From the NCBI GenBank assembly GCA_951799405.1, contig OX637339.1, positions 7,874,001 through 7,938,000 of the forward strand: a DNA stretch of 64,000 nucleotides, in the 5' to 3' direction. Below, piece by piece: positions 24,301-36,300 of the stretch (its first letter is position 1; each line of letters starts with the position of its first letter). The DNA is from Agapetus fuscipes. Lineage: Eukaryota > Arthropoda > Insecta > Trichoptera > Glossosomatidae. A program made the translations under genes and the position numbers. The notes below the pieces were generated by a model. That model was not told where the DNA came from. It worked only from the letters and a program-made list of their open reading frames with translations, and searched no databases.

Positions 24301-27300
24301 ACAGAGCTGCTAATGTCAATTTTTTAACTATAATCTAATTTGCAAAGATGTTGTAACATTTTTAGCAGGTTCTATTTAATCAAAACTGTGGTTCATTAAG
24401 TTTCCACAATTTTTTTCCTCCCTTTCGGTTCTGACAGAGATTTCACTTTTTAACAGTACCTACACCGGTTGATTTATGACTGCTCTACAAGGAAATTGGG
24501 TAACGCAACACAATGCAACGCAACTTAGCTACACATATAGCGTAACTTCTTGCCGCGTTATCCCCGAAGGGGTCACATGTGGCGAGTTGAACCTATATTT
24601 TTTACAGGTAAGGGGGCCGGCCTTACGCCAACCCCTTCAGTTGAAGTGGGGGTTTTCCCAGCTTCCGAGAGGGCTGGTACTCATTTCTTATGAAGGCTGA
24701 GTAAACCTTGCCGATATTTTATTTTGGGGTTTGAAATAAACACTGAAACGGGAAAACTTTTCTGACACCCTCAGTGGGATTCCAACCCGAGCTCACGGCA
24801 TGGAATGCAAGCACTCTACCAACTGAGCTATCGACCGGACTAATTTATACTGATTATTATGATCATTCTCAAAACATGGAGAATCATTACATACTACCTT
24901 GCTGGATTTCACCAGAATATTTGATTCAACACTTTGTTAATCTCAAACAAATACAAATCATTATTATACAGTAAGATCTATCGTTGGCTGTCCAGACTTC
25001 CACCCCTAGACTGTTATTAAAAATAAGTAAATAAATAGGCTCAGGGTAGAGACAGACTTACCCAGGGGGGACAGGTTCCAAATATCTGATTTTGGGCTTG
25101 AAAAAACACCGAAACAGGAAATCATTTTTGACATCATTAGCGCCGATCGCACCCCAGCTCATCTGAATTTGAACGCAAATTTCTACCAATTGAGCCATTG
25201 AAATTGCATTGATATTTTTTCTAAGGATTGGAAGGATTGCAAAAAATAGGAATCTCACAAAAAATATGAGATTGGCGGTACACAATGGCATGTTGGTACA
25301 GACATTGATGTATGTAAGTGAGACGTGGACAGTTAACAATGTGAGTTCAGTAAAGTATGCACGGTTGAAATGACTTACCTGAGAGCAATGACTGGAAAGA
25401 CACTGAATGATAGAGTCCGCAATGATTGGTTGATGAACGAGTGTGGTATAAAAGAGAATTTAAGAGCGAAAGTACAAAAAAACACAATGAGATGGTTCGG
25501 ACAACTTGAAAGAATGGATGATGAACGAATAACGAAGAAAGTGTACAGAGGAATTCTTACAGGAAAGCGTGAAATGGGAAGACCAAGGAAGGAATGGATA
25601 GACCAAATAGGTGAGATTACGAAAGAATGGAACCTGCAGAGTGAGAATAAGAGAAGAGTATGCATGAAGAAAGTGATGTATGTTGAAGAGATGAAAGAGG
25701 TATGCAAGGACAGAAAAAAGTGGAGACGCATCTGCGGAGGTACCGGTCACCCCTAGTGGAACGGTGACAGAATACAGTAACATATAAAGAACCTACATGA
25801 GCATCTACTTATTTCTAGAGGTTTCATAGACTTCTTATTTAACTAACACAGACAAACCAAACACAACTACTAATATCTTGCATATTCCTAACAAAATTTG
25901 AACATATTTTCAGATTTCCACTAGCTCACAAGCAAATACATATAAGTTCACGCTTACAAGTGCTTTATGTGTAGGTACTTACAAAGTCAAGGAAATCACA
26001 TCATCTATTTCTTCTGCAGATGATAGGAGTCAAGAAGACGACGACAAGCAGGAGAGACGGGACTCCACAGAGTCGGAGCACGAGTTCAGGAAGAAGTACC
26101 AGGCCGTCACCCACAGGATGGTGCACAGGAAGTCCTGCATAGAGATGTACAAGCGCCAGTCTTCCAACACATTTGGTGAGTAAACAAATCATGTCTTTTA
26201 TATATCGTCCCCGGGATCCATTTTCCGGGATCTATTGTATAGGAAAGTATTGACTCTTTTTAAGGTTTTGTTGTTTTTATATACTTAAATGTTATTTATT
26301 ATTTGTACCATTTCCTTGACTTATAGGTTGGTATGACGCTGACCAAGTGACCACCCATACTGTAAAAAATGGTTCACTTTGCCAAGGTCACCCCTGTGTC
26401 AGGGAAGGTCGGCAAAAGTTGTAGGGCTTATGTTCATTTGAGATTGTATTTTATTTGTAGGTACACATTCAGCATTTGTAAGCGCGAACTACACGTGTTT
26501 GTTTGTGGGCATACATTTGAGAGCCTTAAATGTTAATATATCTCAGCAACTTAAATAATAGATTATAGATTGTTGACTTATAGGTTGGTATGCGGCTGAC
26601 CACCCATACTGTACAAAAATGGTTCACTTTGCCAATGCCATCCCTGTCTCAGGGAAGGACGGCAAGAGTTGCAGGGCTAATGTTCAATTGAGATGGGTTC
26701 TTATAATGTAGGTCCACATCAGCATGTGTTAGCGTGAAATTATACATGTCTGCTTGTGGGATATATCCTTGCAGCTTAGATTAGATTAGATGACCTTTCA
26801 AGAAAATGGTCTTAAGAATCATATTCTTCAGAATCTGTACCCGTACTTAGTACGAGTGTTTTCACAATACTCGACGTATTGAGTATTCGAGAAAAATGTA
26901 TGTGAACTTGAAAAGCACCTCTGGCGAAACAAGTTTCGAAACTTTTTGAGCTAAGAATAAAACGTTAAATATGATAATGTGAAAGTGGTTTGAAATATTT
27001 TTTAAATCAATTTCCAGTTTTCATAAGACACATTGGTCCAGTACACACACAAACATTGCTCAACTACCTCTGATGGACATAAGCTAAACAAGCACTAAGG
27101 TGACGATATTCCTATTAAAGTTGGATGACGAATTCAATTAAGAAAAGAGTAGGTACATAAATATTTTGGATATGAGAGGACCAAAATATACACCTAGAAA
27201 GTACTGCAATTGATTCCTTAAGAACAGATTCTCCCCCGTATTCACCAATCTTACTAACACTTCGCTTAGGCCTTGCTAGCACTTAGAATTTATTTTATTT

Positions 27301-30300
27301 ATCAACCATAATATCATCTCTTTAGCGCATATTTGTCTTATCTCTAATAGAGGTTATTTCACATGAGCAATGTTCGTATAGTATAAGTATTGTACCAATG
27401 TGTCTTATGAATGCTATAGAAATCGATTTTTGAAATATTAAAAACAAATCTCACATTTTCGTGTTTTACGTTTTTTTCTCAGATTGTGTAAATTGTAATT
27501 TTTAACACAATGTCATTGAATAGCCATCTTTGAATCAAATGCCGTTTCAGTATTTACATAAAACTCAAAATAAAATACGGGTAAGGCTTAGGTAGTCAGC
27601 GTTCACAAGAAATGAGATACAACCTCCTCTGGAGCTGGAAAATAACAGGGACAAGGCAGTAAAAAGATGCACTATATGTGCAAATGACTTGCGTTTTCAT
27701 GGCATCTGTTTTTTACATCGTAAAACTGAATTCATGGCAGCTGGATTTCCAAAGTTAATGAAACCGTTGTCAATGACCGTGATCTTTAACAGCAGCTATA
27801 GACAGTTGATCTTCTTGTGTGTGGACCCGAAGACTATCTAGCTGTCATCTGTGACGTCATGCAATAGATCAGGGATGACGTCACAGCGTTTTCTATTTCC
27901 GTGCATTGTCTCGAAACTCTTAATTTAAATTGGCAAGAACCAGTTTGGACTCGGAAAATCTAGTTTATCTTGAAACAAAGTAAAGTAAAGGCAAATGAAG
28001 GCAAATGTTGAAAAACTGTGTTCTTTGATTTAATTAAAATTTAATTCAGTAATTTCAGTTTTTCCATATTTACTCAAAAACTATTGACATTATAAAAAAA
28101 AAATTCCGATACGTCACTAAACAATGTATAGTTCTGTCATTAAAAAGAAAAATAATATTTCCAAAATATAGCACACACGAAAAAGTAGCTATGAATGTGA
28201 AAAAAACGTGTTTTTGTAAATATTTTTTTGTTGTTGGCAATTCTTAAGTTATACATTTTGTTCAAACTTTATAATTAAGATAATAAATTACGATGTTTTT
28301 CATTACTTTAGCTCTTTTGCTAAGACCATAGACTATAGAGTGTAAGAAACAAAAACGGCCGATTTAGGGTATAAAAGAGCCTTAAATTAATTTGTGAAGA
28401 CGAATGCATTCCACTGACTAACCTATTTTATTCTGCACAGAATAAGAAAGTATCATTAATATTCAATAATTCATTCCTTCTAACTTTATGAAATTATAAA
28501 TTAATAATTCCGGTTGATAGCTCAGGTGGTAGAGTGCTTGCATTCCATGCCGAAAGCTCGGGTTCGAATCCCACCGAGGGTGTCAGAAATGATTTCCCGT
28601 TTCGGTGTTTATTTCAAACCTCAAAATAAAATACCGGCAAGGTTTACTCAGCCTTCACAAGAAATGAGTACCAGCACTCTCTGGAGCTGGGAAACCCCCA
28701 CTTCAACTGAAGTGGTTGGCGTAAGGCCGGCCCCCTTACCTGTAAAAATAAATAGGTTCAAATCGCCACATGCGACCCCTTCGGGGATAACGCAACAAGA
28801 ATTTACACTTCAATAAAATAAAAATTGCTTTGTTTTAATTCACATGAGTTTATTTTTGGACACGACCAGTTTCGGGACACCTGAAGATGGGAGGTACTGC
28901 TTCTCCCGAAACTGGTCGTGTCCAAAAATAAACTCATGTGAATTAAAACAAAGCAATTTTTATTTTATTGAATTAAAATGAACTTTCACGAAGTAACTGC
29001 TGAAAATCTAGATAATATAAGAATTTACACTATATGACAGAATTGTGTAGCTTAGTTGCGTTGCGTTTTAATAGCCCAATGTCATATCGCCACCTGAAAG
29101 TTAAAATAGAATAAGTACCGATTCACTTATTTGAGAAATCGTGGATTAAACCTCTTATCGAGAGAAAGTTCTCATGGTAAGTGAACTAATTACAAGGCAT
29201 TAGGTACTCATGCAAACTTCTAAACTACAGGATTTTCTCATTTTATTAGTGTTTTCTCTCGTAGAAAATAGGAAAAAAGAAACCCATGTTAGCATGTCAC
29301 TTATTCAGATTCACCTTTCAGGTATCGATATGTTTATTAACAGTCAAAGTGTATCGTCAAGGTGCCCACGGGAAACAAAACAGTGCAGTTTGTATTTCAA
29401 ACACGCTAGTTGACATTACCGTCTTGGTCCGCTTGGCCATGACGCCGAGATGTAAAACACCGTAATTTAAAAAAACGTATTCTTACGATTTTCTCATTCA
29501 TCAATTGACAGGCAGGTACAAGAATAAAAATTCACATGTGTTTTTATTACACCACCGGTCGTCATAGCACAACTCAGTCTTCACTAATTTTCAGTTAGAC
29601 CCCAACAAAGTGAGCCGCAGCATTGCGTAGTTCACATTCCCACTGTTTATTTTTGAAGCTCGCACTGTCTGTGAGAAATTGCGTGTGTGTGTGTGTGCGT
29701 TTGCGACAAACAGGGCTGCCTCTTCTTCTTATTTTTCTTCTTGTATTAAATCTAAAATCTGCTTACTACGGAACTCCCTTCAGTGATGCAGAAGACCAGC
29801 TGTTCTTCCATCGTTTGGGTGGGCGGCCTGGTAGACGCTGGCCGTCTGGTATTTCCTGTGCCACGATTCGTGTTAACCTACTCTCGCTCATGCAGTCTAC
29901 ATGGTTCCTCCAGAACCGTTACCTCTTCCTACTTCATCTGACCATGTCTTCAGTTTCGCACGTCATGCTTCTTATTGTAGGGTTACCTATATTTTTTTAA
30001 AATTGAAAAAAAAATGTTCCGCAACCCGATTATTGAACAATGCGTAAATTCTCCTCGATTGTGTAAATAGAAAATGTATGGAAGATACGACAAAACTTCT
30101 ATGTAGTTAGTGATTTAGATTTCTTGTATTTTTTTGATTTACGCAATCGAGGGAAGCCTGTGTAGATGCTTTGTTCTCGGGATACAGAAATATCTTTATA
30201 CTCAAAACGTGTTGATTGAACGATATTTAATATTTATTTAGTATTTTCTTTTCTTTGAGTTCTCCTTCCAGCCACAAAAGACTTAATTTTAAATTAGATT

Positions 30301-33300
30301 TTTTTCTCGTCGGGCAAACGTCACATGTCTTCGTGACTATTGGGTCTTAAGAAAATTATTTGTACTATTTTACAGTTAAAATATTTGTGAATGAACAGTT
30401 TGAAAAAATATTTTATTTCAAAGAGATTAAAAAAAATTCTTTACTCGTATTTTCTGTTAATTTTCAATATTTTTTTGCATGAGAAGCAATGACAATAAAT
30501 AATTTGTTTTTGAATAAGTAAATATTTTCCTATTCCATAACAACTCGTCCATGTGACGTCACAGCTTTTTCCGTGTCAATTAATATGCGAAACTCATTAT
30601 TTCCCATTTTATCAACACAAATTTTATTCTCATTTTCTTCATCAAAAACAACTACCTACGCCATGAATCATTATTGACTCCCAAATCTAAATTTATCCAT
30701 TGCAAAAATTTCACAGTATTTTATGTAAATTCTTAAATTTCTGCCAACCCTGTTTCACCGTCGTTAATTTCGCAAAGTTAGTGAGAGCTTTTTCTCGGCC
30801 GGTGCAAACTTTTAAACGAAAGCTCGCGTCAGTCCACTAACGACTGGCGCCAAACGAACGCTGCGCGACGTTTTACGAATTTGCGTCAATAACGAATCCG
30901 CGTCACCCTAAATAACGACAATTTTAAACTATCCCTAAACACTGTGAATACACCGCTTAAACATTTATTTTTTTACGAATAAAATAGTAAAATAGAGTGG
31001 TAGTTATATGTTGTAAAAAAACTTTGAAGATGGTGGCAGGTATATATCAATTAATTGTGTTTTTTACGATCAAGTGACCTAGTTTTATTTATAAGATGGG
31101 CGATGTGTTTTGTTTTGTTGTGCAAATTTCAGTGCAGAATCTGGTGTGTGTGAAAAAGATTATGTTTGTTTTTTTTATTGTGAATTGAGAATTGATAATT
31201 TTGGTTGGAATGAAAGATTAAAAAGATTTTTCTTTACTATTAGTTATTTTACATATTTGTAAAGAATCAAAAGCGGTTGTGTAGGATTGTTTTTTTTTAA
31301 ATAAGCTAAGGATGTAAGGAAATGATTTCCATGTTTTTATCTACCCCCTGTTTCAGGGAAGGACGGCAAGAGTTGCAAGGCTTATGTTCATTTGAGATTG
31401 GGTTTTTATATTGTAGGTCCACATGCGGCATGTGTTAGCGCGAAATTATACATATCTGCTTGTGGGAATGCATTTAATATAAATCTTAAATGATATATAT
31501 CTTTGCAGCTTAGATTAGATTAGATTAGATTAGGGAAAAATCCTTAATTGATTATTGTGGTTCCATACGATTAATTTGTATCCACATCCTTTTTGGCATT
31601 TTAAATCACGATTGTCGTTAGTTAGTGAGTTAGAGTTAGTGCGAGTTTTTGCTTTTTTGTAAATCCGAAGAATTTATTTTATAAAATTTAAAAATTTAAT
31701 TAAAATAAGAAATCCCTATAGAGGATAGAACCATGCATCTTTAATGACAATTTAAAAGTGTAAAAATTAGAGTAAAGATCAAGCATGTCAAACTCATGTG
31801 ATAATGTGGACCACATGATCCATTTTGTATTAAGTTACATGCATGTTTTTAATGTTCAAAGAAATAATAAAATATGTAGAAATCTAAAACATTTTGACGG
31901 ACCGCAATCCATGTATTGGAGGGCCACGTGTTTGACTTGCCTGTTTTATTTTACAACAAAATAACGGCCATTTGTTTCTATACAGCTGAATTATTATTTC
32001 TTGATAGGACGAAATATTTTGTCATTTAAACAACACCCTTGCAAAACCAGGACTTTCATCGTAAAGTTGGTTGAACCTTTCTGACCAGTCTTCAGATACG
32101 TAAAGAATATTCACTCCAGAATCTTTAGCGTGAAATATTTTCTTGTATTTATATTGCAAATGCAAAAACATGTAAAGCAATTTTACTTCAAAGGTATTTT
32201 ATGGCGTAAAGGCGTGTAAACACAGTAGGCATTTGGTACTGCAATACCGAAATAGATGGCACAAATACAGCTGGCTTTCAAATACAATCTTGTAATGGAT
32301 TCATAAGCCCGGTAAAAATCAATGAAAGTCTTCCAGATGTGATTTTTTTTTAAACATTTAGGTTTTAAAAATAACGCTATAGAGCTAAGATCGCAATACT
32401 GGAAACGTCAGCCGCGTATGATGAGATGAGATTTATATTTGCGAGATATATAGATATTATTGAAAGGAAAAGTTGGTGTAATTCCAAAAATGAAAAGAAT
32501 TAAACCTAAAACAACCTTGATTTCTATTACTGTTATTATTTCGATTACTTACGCTACGCTTACAGGTAAGGGGGCCGACCTTACACCAGCCACTTCAGTT
32601 GAAGTGGGGGTTTTCCAACTTACGAGGGGGCTGGTACTAATTTATTGTGAACGCTAAGTAAACCTACATAACTTCCCCTTAGTGCTTGTTTGTCTAATGT
32701 CCGTCAGAGGTAATTTCACATGAGCAATGTTTTTATGAGTACTGAACCAACGTGTCTTATGAAAATTGGAAATTGATTTTAAAAATATTTTAAACAACTC
32801 TCACACTATCATTTTTTACGTTTTTTTCTCAGCTCAGATTGTGTGGAATGGACAATAAGCCAAACAAGCACCGGGGCCACGATAAATCCATCAGATAGCT
32901 CGGTTGGTAGAATACTAGTATTTCATGCCACAGAGGTAGGCTTCGATCCCCACCATGGGTGTCTGAAATGATTTCCCGTAACGGTGTTTATTTTGGCAGC
33001 TGGAAAACCCCCACTTCAACTAAAGTGCTTGGCGTAAGGCCGCCCTTTTACCTGTAGAAAATGTTATACCGGTCCTAAGAATCCTTGAAAAAATACCTGT
33101 GCCCGTTGTATGAAACATTACGTAAACCCACTTCACTTTCGTAGATCCAAAAATGTAAGAAAACTAAATCACTTTCTTAGAGTGCCGTCGTATCTTCTAT
33201 ACATTTACGCAATCGAGGTGAGATTTACACAACGCATTATACTCAAGATACTGTACTTGTATACAATTTTTTATCTTTTTTTCTGTCGGTTTCTTATCTA

Positions 33301-36300
33301 ATCAAATTTAAAACCTATTTATGTTTACATTTGTAAGTGCTGGGATTTATAGTATTTTTAGGTCGACATTCATCATTGTGTAATGAATAAAATGAATCGT
33401 TTTGAGATGACTTACGTTTGTATGAGGCATATCCAAAAAGTAAGAGTGATACGAGCGTGTGATATTTGTTCATAAAAACAAGATGACCACGTGCTATTGG
33501 CCCTTCTGGAACGTTAATGTCTCAAGGTGGGTTTTCAATTTTCATTTGTTGCTTGGAAAAGGACCGACCTTTTCATGGATTGAAACAGTTTATGTAACAT
33601 TTTTAACTGCAAATATGTAGCTTTGTCCTCTAATTTTACATCTTCAGATTTTTATCTTTTTAGCTAACTTAAGTCACATATCAGTCGTAAAAAATCAACC
33701 AACAGACAGTTCAAACAGTACGATATGAATTGGCTACAATGGTGACAAGAGTACTTTGAGGATGGAACAAAAAATAAGGTGCTACAGTTTTTTTCCTGTA
33801 GGTATTGAATAGAATTTCGATATTTTAATATCGCGAGGAAAATTGACAGATGTATTTAAAGTAAGCAAGTGCAAGGGAGACAGGTCATAATATACTAGAG
33901 TCGTTTACGACAAGCTTAAAGAAATATCAGTGGATCGACACAGACTCTCGAAAGCGCGAGTGTAGAAAAAGGGAAATGACACTCGCCCCCACTAGGGTTG
34001 TTATCGAAGTAGTACCCCAGCTACTAAAGTGCAAAATTTTACTAAGTTCATGTGTAAATAAAAACATGTTATTGAACTATAAATGAATATAGAGAAATAT
34101 TTTTTGTTACAAAAATTCGACGTACACATTTTTTTTAATAAGGAACTGGAATACGAGTACGTGGAAAAATATTTGACATACTTGCATATTTGTCAACAAA
34201 ACACTGTTTTTTTAAGTGTAATAAAAAAAAAAATTGTGTACCCCGACTATCCGGTTGTGCCTTGTATGAAGCAAGAATAAGCCATGTGTTTCAGACTAAA
34301 AATAAATCTGTAGAAACAAAATGATAGAGAACGTGTGAGGTGTGTGAACGCATGTGCTAAAACTAAGCTCAGTGTCCATTGTGAATTGAAACAGTGCTAA
34401 GTAATTGATTTTTATGTAAAAGTGAAATGAGTAAGTTTTTGCTGCTGTTACTTTTTGGTCTGTAAGAATTACAAAGTGTTTTCTAAAAGAGTACTTACAG
34501 AGTTTAAAGAACTCCGAAAATAAATTATTTTTGTAAAATTATTAATTATATTAAGACTGAGTGAATCAATTTATATGAAAGCTATTGTTTTTTTTTTCAT
34601 AGTAATTGTCGATAGGGTACGACGCAGGCGGGGTTCGAACTTGCGCTTGTTTCGATAATGCAAATTCGAGTACCGAGGCCTTATCCGCTCGTCCATACCG
34701 GCGACTATTTAACTTTATGAAACTGTACGGAATGTTTAATTTTTACAAAAAACACTGTAATTTTCTCCAAAATATTGTAACGGTCTTAGTTTGTTCGAGT
34801 TAATAGGTTCTCTTATATTATCTTATATATGTATTAACAAATTATGAAAAATTGTTTTAAATATGTGTTTACAGTATTAAAAATCCTTTAAATGAATGGC
34901 ATACAAATATTTTTCAAATATTGAGTTGATTTAAAAAATGCTTTAAACAGACACAGGTCCATTAAAAACAAAGCAAAACATTTAATGCTGAATCATTTTT
35001 TTTTTAATTATTCAATGGACTTAATAACAACAAAAGAAACGCAAAGAAAATTTAGTTCTAGGATGTGAAAGGAAAAGTACTAAAAATATATGAAATGAAA
35101 TGAATAGGTACATTGAAAGAATGATAAAAGAAAATTGATGAGAGATTGAAATAATATACTTTTTTACATTTATGTAAAATGTAGTCGCTTTGATTTTTTA
35201 GTATTTTGATGGATGAATTTGACCTTTATAATGTCACATTTAGCGCAAGAATTCGGCCCCTGCCAGCAAATGTCGCTTCGGCGGAGCCTGGAGGAGATTT
35301 TCAAGTTAATGCTGATGGTCTGGTGTAGGGAGACTCAGGCCTGTAAGATCGTGTCGACAGAACCGAGTGGTAAACCACCAAACACCAAGACCTCTTTAAC
35401 CGATACTAACAAGAACTTTATGTATGGTTTGTCTATTATTATTAACACTGCGAAAAAGTGTGCAAAAAATTAACCATGTTACCTTTCTCAACTAATCTAA
35501 TCTTCTTTCTTCTCCAGTTTCAATCCTAGGATTGGCTTGCAGCAATTTTTTTCACTCTTCGCCTCCATTCCTCCCTGTCTTGTGCGGCTCTTTTAAGGTC
35601 TGCATATGATGAGCAGCGCACGTCTTATCTAATCTATCTAAAATAATCTAATCTAAGTTGCAAAGATATGTAAAATTGGGGATTCACATTACCGCACATA
35701 GAAGTTCGTTCTTCTATATATATGCCGCATGTGAACCTACAACATAATAACCCAAATCTCAAATGAATATACACCCTGCAACTCTTGCCGACCTTCCCTT
35801 GAAATAGGGGTGACATTGGCAAAGTGAACATTTTTTACAGTATGGGTGGTCAGCCGCATACCAACCTATCAGTCAAGGAATACAAGCAATTAATACATTC
35901 AAATATATAAAACAAATAAACTCTAAACAATTAAACAGTAAAAAATTAAAAAACTACGAAACATATTTAGCATAATAAAGTGTACACATGTTAAAATAAT
36001 TTAGCATTTATAAAGCGTCAGCTTTAACCGCCAGCATTACAGATCAACCGCCATTTCTTTCGATCCTTGCATACTTCTTTTATTTCATCCAAAGCCATAA
36101 CCTTTTTCATTTAATGAATTGACATAAACAAATTGCGCCGTCACCCGTCCGGGTTTCGAGGGAAAAGGCATACAAATACTTTGCAATCGGTTGCTAAGGA
36201 TGGTAGTCCCATACATGACTGAAGTTTGCTCGCGAAGAAAAAGTTCCAAGTTCAAAAACTAACACCCCTGGTGGTGATCGAACCTTAACCCTTTGTCATG

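Larger units (their letters stand above)
28511..29080 (+). repeat. SINE-A copy (best example), split by the hammerhead insertion
   Basis: Family description: a tRNA-like head with A box TAGCTCAGGTGGTAGAG and B box GGTTCGAATCC is followed by GTGTCAGAAATGATTTCCCG. A body has the paired blocks ccccacttcaactgaagtgg and ggccggcccccttacctgta, then a 3' end with gcgaccccttcggggataac and TGTGTAGCTTAGTTGCGTTG. It is about 330 bases and would be Pol III transcribed. This copy covers 28511-28809 and resumes at 29032. Confidence 0.85.

Noticed and set aside
28511..28600. Candidate tRNA genes with good A and B boxes (also at 14393, 24830, 44880)
   Set aside because: The boxes are parts of SINE heads followed by a shared non-tRNA body, and cloverleaf arms do not pair fully.
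29623..30000. 125-codon + strand ORF with hydrophobic stretches
   Set aside because: The conserved signal is on the minus strand as a LINE C-terminal remnant.
33420..33560. mariner transposon
   Set aside because: Only one terminus-like string; no inverted partner, TA duplication or transposase remnant.
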